Position numbers and translations under genes: made by a program. Positions 61,591 through 64,000 of a stretch of 64,000 bases of DNA are shown piece by piece. Within the stretch, counting starts at the first letter, position 1, and each line of letters begins with the position of its first letter. Below the pieces are notes generated by a model. It had not been told where the DNA came from. It made no database searches and saw only the letters and a list, made by a program, of their open reading frames with translations. Origin of the DNA: Ptiloglossa arizonensis (lineage: Eukaryota > Arthropoda > Insecta > Hymenoptera > Colletidae); NCBI RefSeq assembly GCF_051014685.1, contig NW_027479428.1:62001-126000 (forward strand), written 5' to 3'.

Positions 61591-62652
61591 GTATTTTTTC
61601 CCTAGGCCATTCTGGTTAAGCGTTTGGAGCAGCAGAAGTGCGAAAAGTTAGATGTCTTCTCAACCATTTCTTAGCTTCAAACTCCCATATATCGCGAAAG
61701 GATTGACCTAACCCAAAAATTCCTATTGCATCTGAAAGTAGAAACTCGCCCGATTACAACGGTATGTGTATTTTTTCCCTAGGCAATTCTGGTTAAGCGT
61801 TTGGAGCAGCAGAATTGCGAAAAATTTTTTGCCTTCTCAACCATTTCTTGGCTTCAAACTCCCATACCTCGCGAACGGATTGACCTAACCCAAAAATTCC
61901 TATTGCATCTGAAAGTCGAAACTCGCCCGATTACAACGGTATGTGTATTTTTTCCCTGGGCCATTCTGGTTAAGCGTTTGGAGCAGCAGAATTGCGAATA
62001 ATTTTTTGCCTTCTCAACCATTTCTTGGCTTCAAACTCCCATACCTCGCGAAGGGATAGACCTAACCCAAAAATTCCTATTGCATCTGAAAGTAGAAACT
62101 CGCCCGATTACAACGGTATGTGTATTTTTTCCCTAGGTCATTCTGGTTAAGCGTTTGGAGCAGCAGAATTGCGAAAAATTTTTTGCCTTCTCATCCATTT
62201 CTTGGCTTCAAACTCCCATATCTCGCGAACGGATTGACCTAAGCCAAAAATTCCTGTTGCGTCTGAAAGTAGAAACTCGCCCGATTACAACGGTATGTGT
62301 ATTTCTTCCCTAGGCCATTCTGGTTAAGCGTTTGGAGCAGCAGAAATGCGAAAAATTTTTTGCCTCCTCAACCATTTCTTGGCTTCAAACTCCCATATCT
62401 CGCGAACGGATTGACCTAACACAAAAATTTCTGTTGCATCTCAAAGTAGAAACTCGCCCGATTACAACGGTATGTGTATTTTTTCCCTAGGTCATTCTTG
62501 TTAAGCGTTTGGAGCAGCAGAATTGCGAAAAATTTTTTGCCTTCTCATCCATTTCTTGGCTTCAAACTCCAATATCTCGCGAACGGATAGACCTAACTCA
62601 AAAATTCCTGTTGCGTCTGAAATTAGAGACTCGCCCGATTACAACGGTATGT
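61591..62652 (+). repeat. Terminal six-monomer unit, copy 1 (1062 bp)
   Basis: Monomer starts 61591 (AAGTGCG, CATATATCGCG), 61768 (GGCAATTCTGG, CATACCTCG), 61945 (CTGGGCCATTC, CGAAGGGATAG), 62122 (AGGTCATTCTGG, CTCATCC), 62299 (ATTTCTTCCC, GCCTCCTC, CATCTCAAAG) and 62476 (GTCATTCTTG, CTCCAATATC, CTAACTC). It is followed by a second copy that has lost one monomer. The monomer at 61591 has an unusual GCGAAAAGTTAGATGTC segment. Confidence 0.9.
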
Positions 62653-63537
62653 GTATTTTTTCCCTAGGCCATTCTGGTTAAGCGTTTGGAGCAGCAGAAG
62701 TGCGAAAAATTTTTTGCCTTCTCAACCATTTCTTAGCTTCAAACTCCCATATATCGCGAAAGGATTGACCTAACCCAAAAATTCCTATTGCATCTGAAAG
62801 TAGAAACTCGCCCGATTACAACGGTATGTGTATTTTTTCCCTAGGCAATTCTGGTTAAGCGTTTGGAGCAGCAGAATTGCGAAAAATTTTTTGCCTTCTC
62901 AACCATTTCTTGGCTTCAAACTCCCATACCTCGCGAACGGATTGACCTAACCCAAAAATTCCTATTGCATCTGAAAGTCGAAACTCGCCCGATTACAACG
63001 GTATGTGTATTTTTTCCCTGGGCCATTCTGGTTAAGCGTTTGGAGCAGCAGAATTGCGAAAAATTTTTTGCCTTCTCAACCATTTCTTGGCTTCAAACTC
63101 CCATACCTCGCGAAGGGATAGACCTAACCCAAAAATTCCTATTGCATCTGAAAGTAGAAACTCGCCCGATTACAACGGTATGTGTATTTTTTCCCTAGGT
63201 CATTCTGGTTAAGCGTTTGGAGCAGCAGAATTGCGAAAAATTTTTTGCCTCCTCAACCATTTCTTGGCTTCAAACTCCCATATCTCGCGAACGGATTGAC
63301 CTAACCCAAAAATTTCTGTTGCATCTCAAAGTAGAAACTCGCCCGATTACAACGGTATGTGTATTTTTTCCCTAGGTCATTCTTGTTAAGCGTTTGGAGC
63401 AGCAGAATTGCGAAAAATTTTTTGCCTTCTCATCCATTTCTTGGCTTCAAACTCCAATATCTCGCGAACGGATAGACCTAACTCAAAAATTCCAGTTGCG
63501 TCTGAAATTAGAAACTCGCCCGATTACAACGGTATGT
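62653..63537 (+). repeat. Terminal unit, copy 2, one monomer deleted (885 bp)
   Basis: The first three monomers repeat copy 1 at +1062 bp. The fourth (63184) opens like 62122 (AGGTCATTCTGG, GAATTGCG) but continues like 62299 (GCCTCCTC, TTTCTGTTGC, CATCTCAAAG), and the fifth (63361) matches 62476, now at +885 bp. One monomer has therefore been lost by recombination inside two neighbours, leaving a hybrid with its joint near monomer position 66. Confidence 0.88.
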
Positions 63538-64000
63538 GTATTTTTTCCCTAGGCCATTCTGGTTAAGCGTTTGGAGCAGCAGAAGTGCGAAAAATTTTTT
63601 GCCTTCTCAACCATTTCTTGGCTTCAAACTCCCATATCTCGCGAACGGATTGACCTAAGCCAAAAATTCCTGTTGCGTCTGAAATTAGAAACTCGCCCGA
63701 TTACAACGGTATGTGTATTTTTTCCCTAGGCCATTCTGGTTAAGCGTTTGGAGCAGCAGAAGTGCGAAAAATTTTCTGCCTTCTCAACCATTTCTTGGCT
63801 TCAAACTCCGATATCTCGCGAACGGATTGACCTAACCCAAAAATTCCTGTTGCGTCTGAAAGTAGAATCTCGCCCGATTACAACGGTATGTGTATTTTTT
63901 CCCTAGGCCATTCTGGTTAAGCGTTTGGAGCAGCAGAATTGCGAAAAATTTTTTGCCTCCTCAACCATTTCTTGGCTTCAAACTCCCATATCTCGCGAAC
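63538..64000 (+). repeat. Right-end monomers, array continues
   Basis: Monomers start at 63538 (AAGTGCG, CTAAGCC, GAAATTAG), 63715 (AATTTTCTGCC, ACTCCGATATC, GTAGAATCTCG) and 63892 (GCCTCCTC). The last is cut by the window end after 109 bp. The array shows no sign of decay or transition to flanking DNA. Confidence 0.9.

Larger units (their letters stand above)
1..64000 (+). repeat. 177-bp satellite array, about 361.6 head-to-tail monomers
   Basis: Every base falls in one tandem array. Monomer starts (G of GTATTTTTTCCC) were followed from 1, 178, 355 and onward to 63892. That is 361 monomers with a net length drift of -6 bp. Landmarks in a monomer are T6 at 4-9, CCTAGG at 11-16, GGAGCAGCAGAATTGCG near 36-52, A5T6 at 53-63, TCTCGCGAACGG at 100-111, CCCAAAAATTCC near 122-133, and CGCCCGATTACAACGG near 157-172. 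All copies have the same orientation; no inverted block was seen. Adjacent monomers differ at several to about twenty positions. The array runs off both ends, so its full size is unknown. No coding gene, RNA gene or mobile element interrupts it. Monomer length and nesting fit eukaryotic centromeric or heterochromatic satellite; family and species are not recognised. Confidence 0.98.

Noticed and set aside
1..64000. CRISPR array or other repeat-spacer system
   Set aside because: There are no unique spacers; the whole 177-bp period is repeated and varies by point changes only.
1..64000. Embedded transposon, tRNA, rRNA or unique gene island
   Set aside because: Monomer phase was followed through the window without a break; no segment departs from the satellite consensus.
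1..64000. Telomeric or simple-sequence repeats
   Set aside because: No run of short tandem motifs was seen apart from brief T tracts at monomer starts.
1..64000. Species or named satellite family assignment
   Set aside because: I do not recognise the monomer; a search against repeat and genome databases would be needed, and a name would be a guess.

Overview
The window is one uninterrupted, head-to-tail satellite DNA array. A 177-bp monomer (consensus about 42% GC) repeats about 361.6 times, always in the same orientation. It begins on a monomer boundary as defined here (the G of GTATTTTTTCCC at base 1) and ends 109 bp into monomer 362, which starts at 63892. I found no stretch that is not satellite: no gene, tRNA, rRNA, transposon, CRISPR array or unique spacer. 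The short open frames are by-products of the repeat. Because 177 = 3 x 59, reading frame is kept from monomer to monomer, so the same peptide strings recur. A large AT-leaning array with a nucleosome-sized monomer and nested higher-order repeats points to eukaryotic nuclear heterochromatin (centromeric, pericentromeric or subtelomeric). I do not recognise the satellite family and cannot name the species.

Layout. 1-2655: 15 monomers of exactly 177 bp with a loose three-monomer rhythm. 2656-3913: seven monomers carrying 19 single-base insertions and no deletions, very likely unpolished sequence or a gap patch. 3914-10108: clean monomers with no net length change, including a tandem five-monomer duplication (5507-6391 / 6392-7276). 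10109-22141: mosaic of shared blocks, the largest being 2.5 kb copies at 16021-18530 and 19207-21716. 22142-32581: a 28-monomer unit (4955 bp) in two tandem copies, the second enlarged by an internal three-monomer duplication. 32582-41961: many small, young duplications of 2, 3 and 6 monomers. 41962-50496: three-monomer and 11-monomer (1945 bp) tandem duplications plus a partial third 11-monomer copy. 50497-55834: mosaic with a five-monomer duplication. 55835-61325: two 2.49 kb copies at 3005 bp offset. 61326-64000: a six-monomer unit whose second copy has lost one monomer.

The array appears to evolve by repeated unequal exchange or conversion of multi-monomer blocks, at every scale from 1 to about 47 monomers. 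Several adjacent copies look identical or nearly so, implying very recent events (or assembly over-expansion). Particular monomer variants keep a fixed order. A GCCGAATTAC-bearing monomer is followed by an AACTGCG-bearing monomer in about 22 of 24 cases, and the two exceptions fall exactly at duplication junctions. All comparisons were made by eye; difference counts are minimum estimates.
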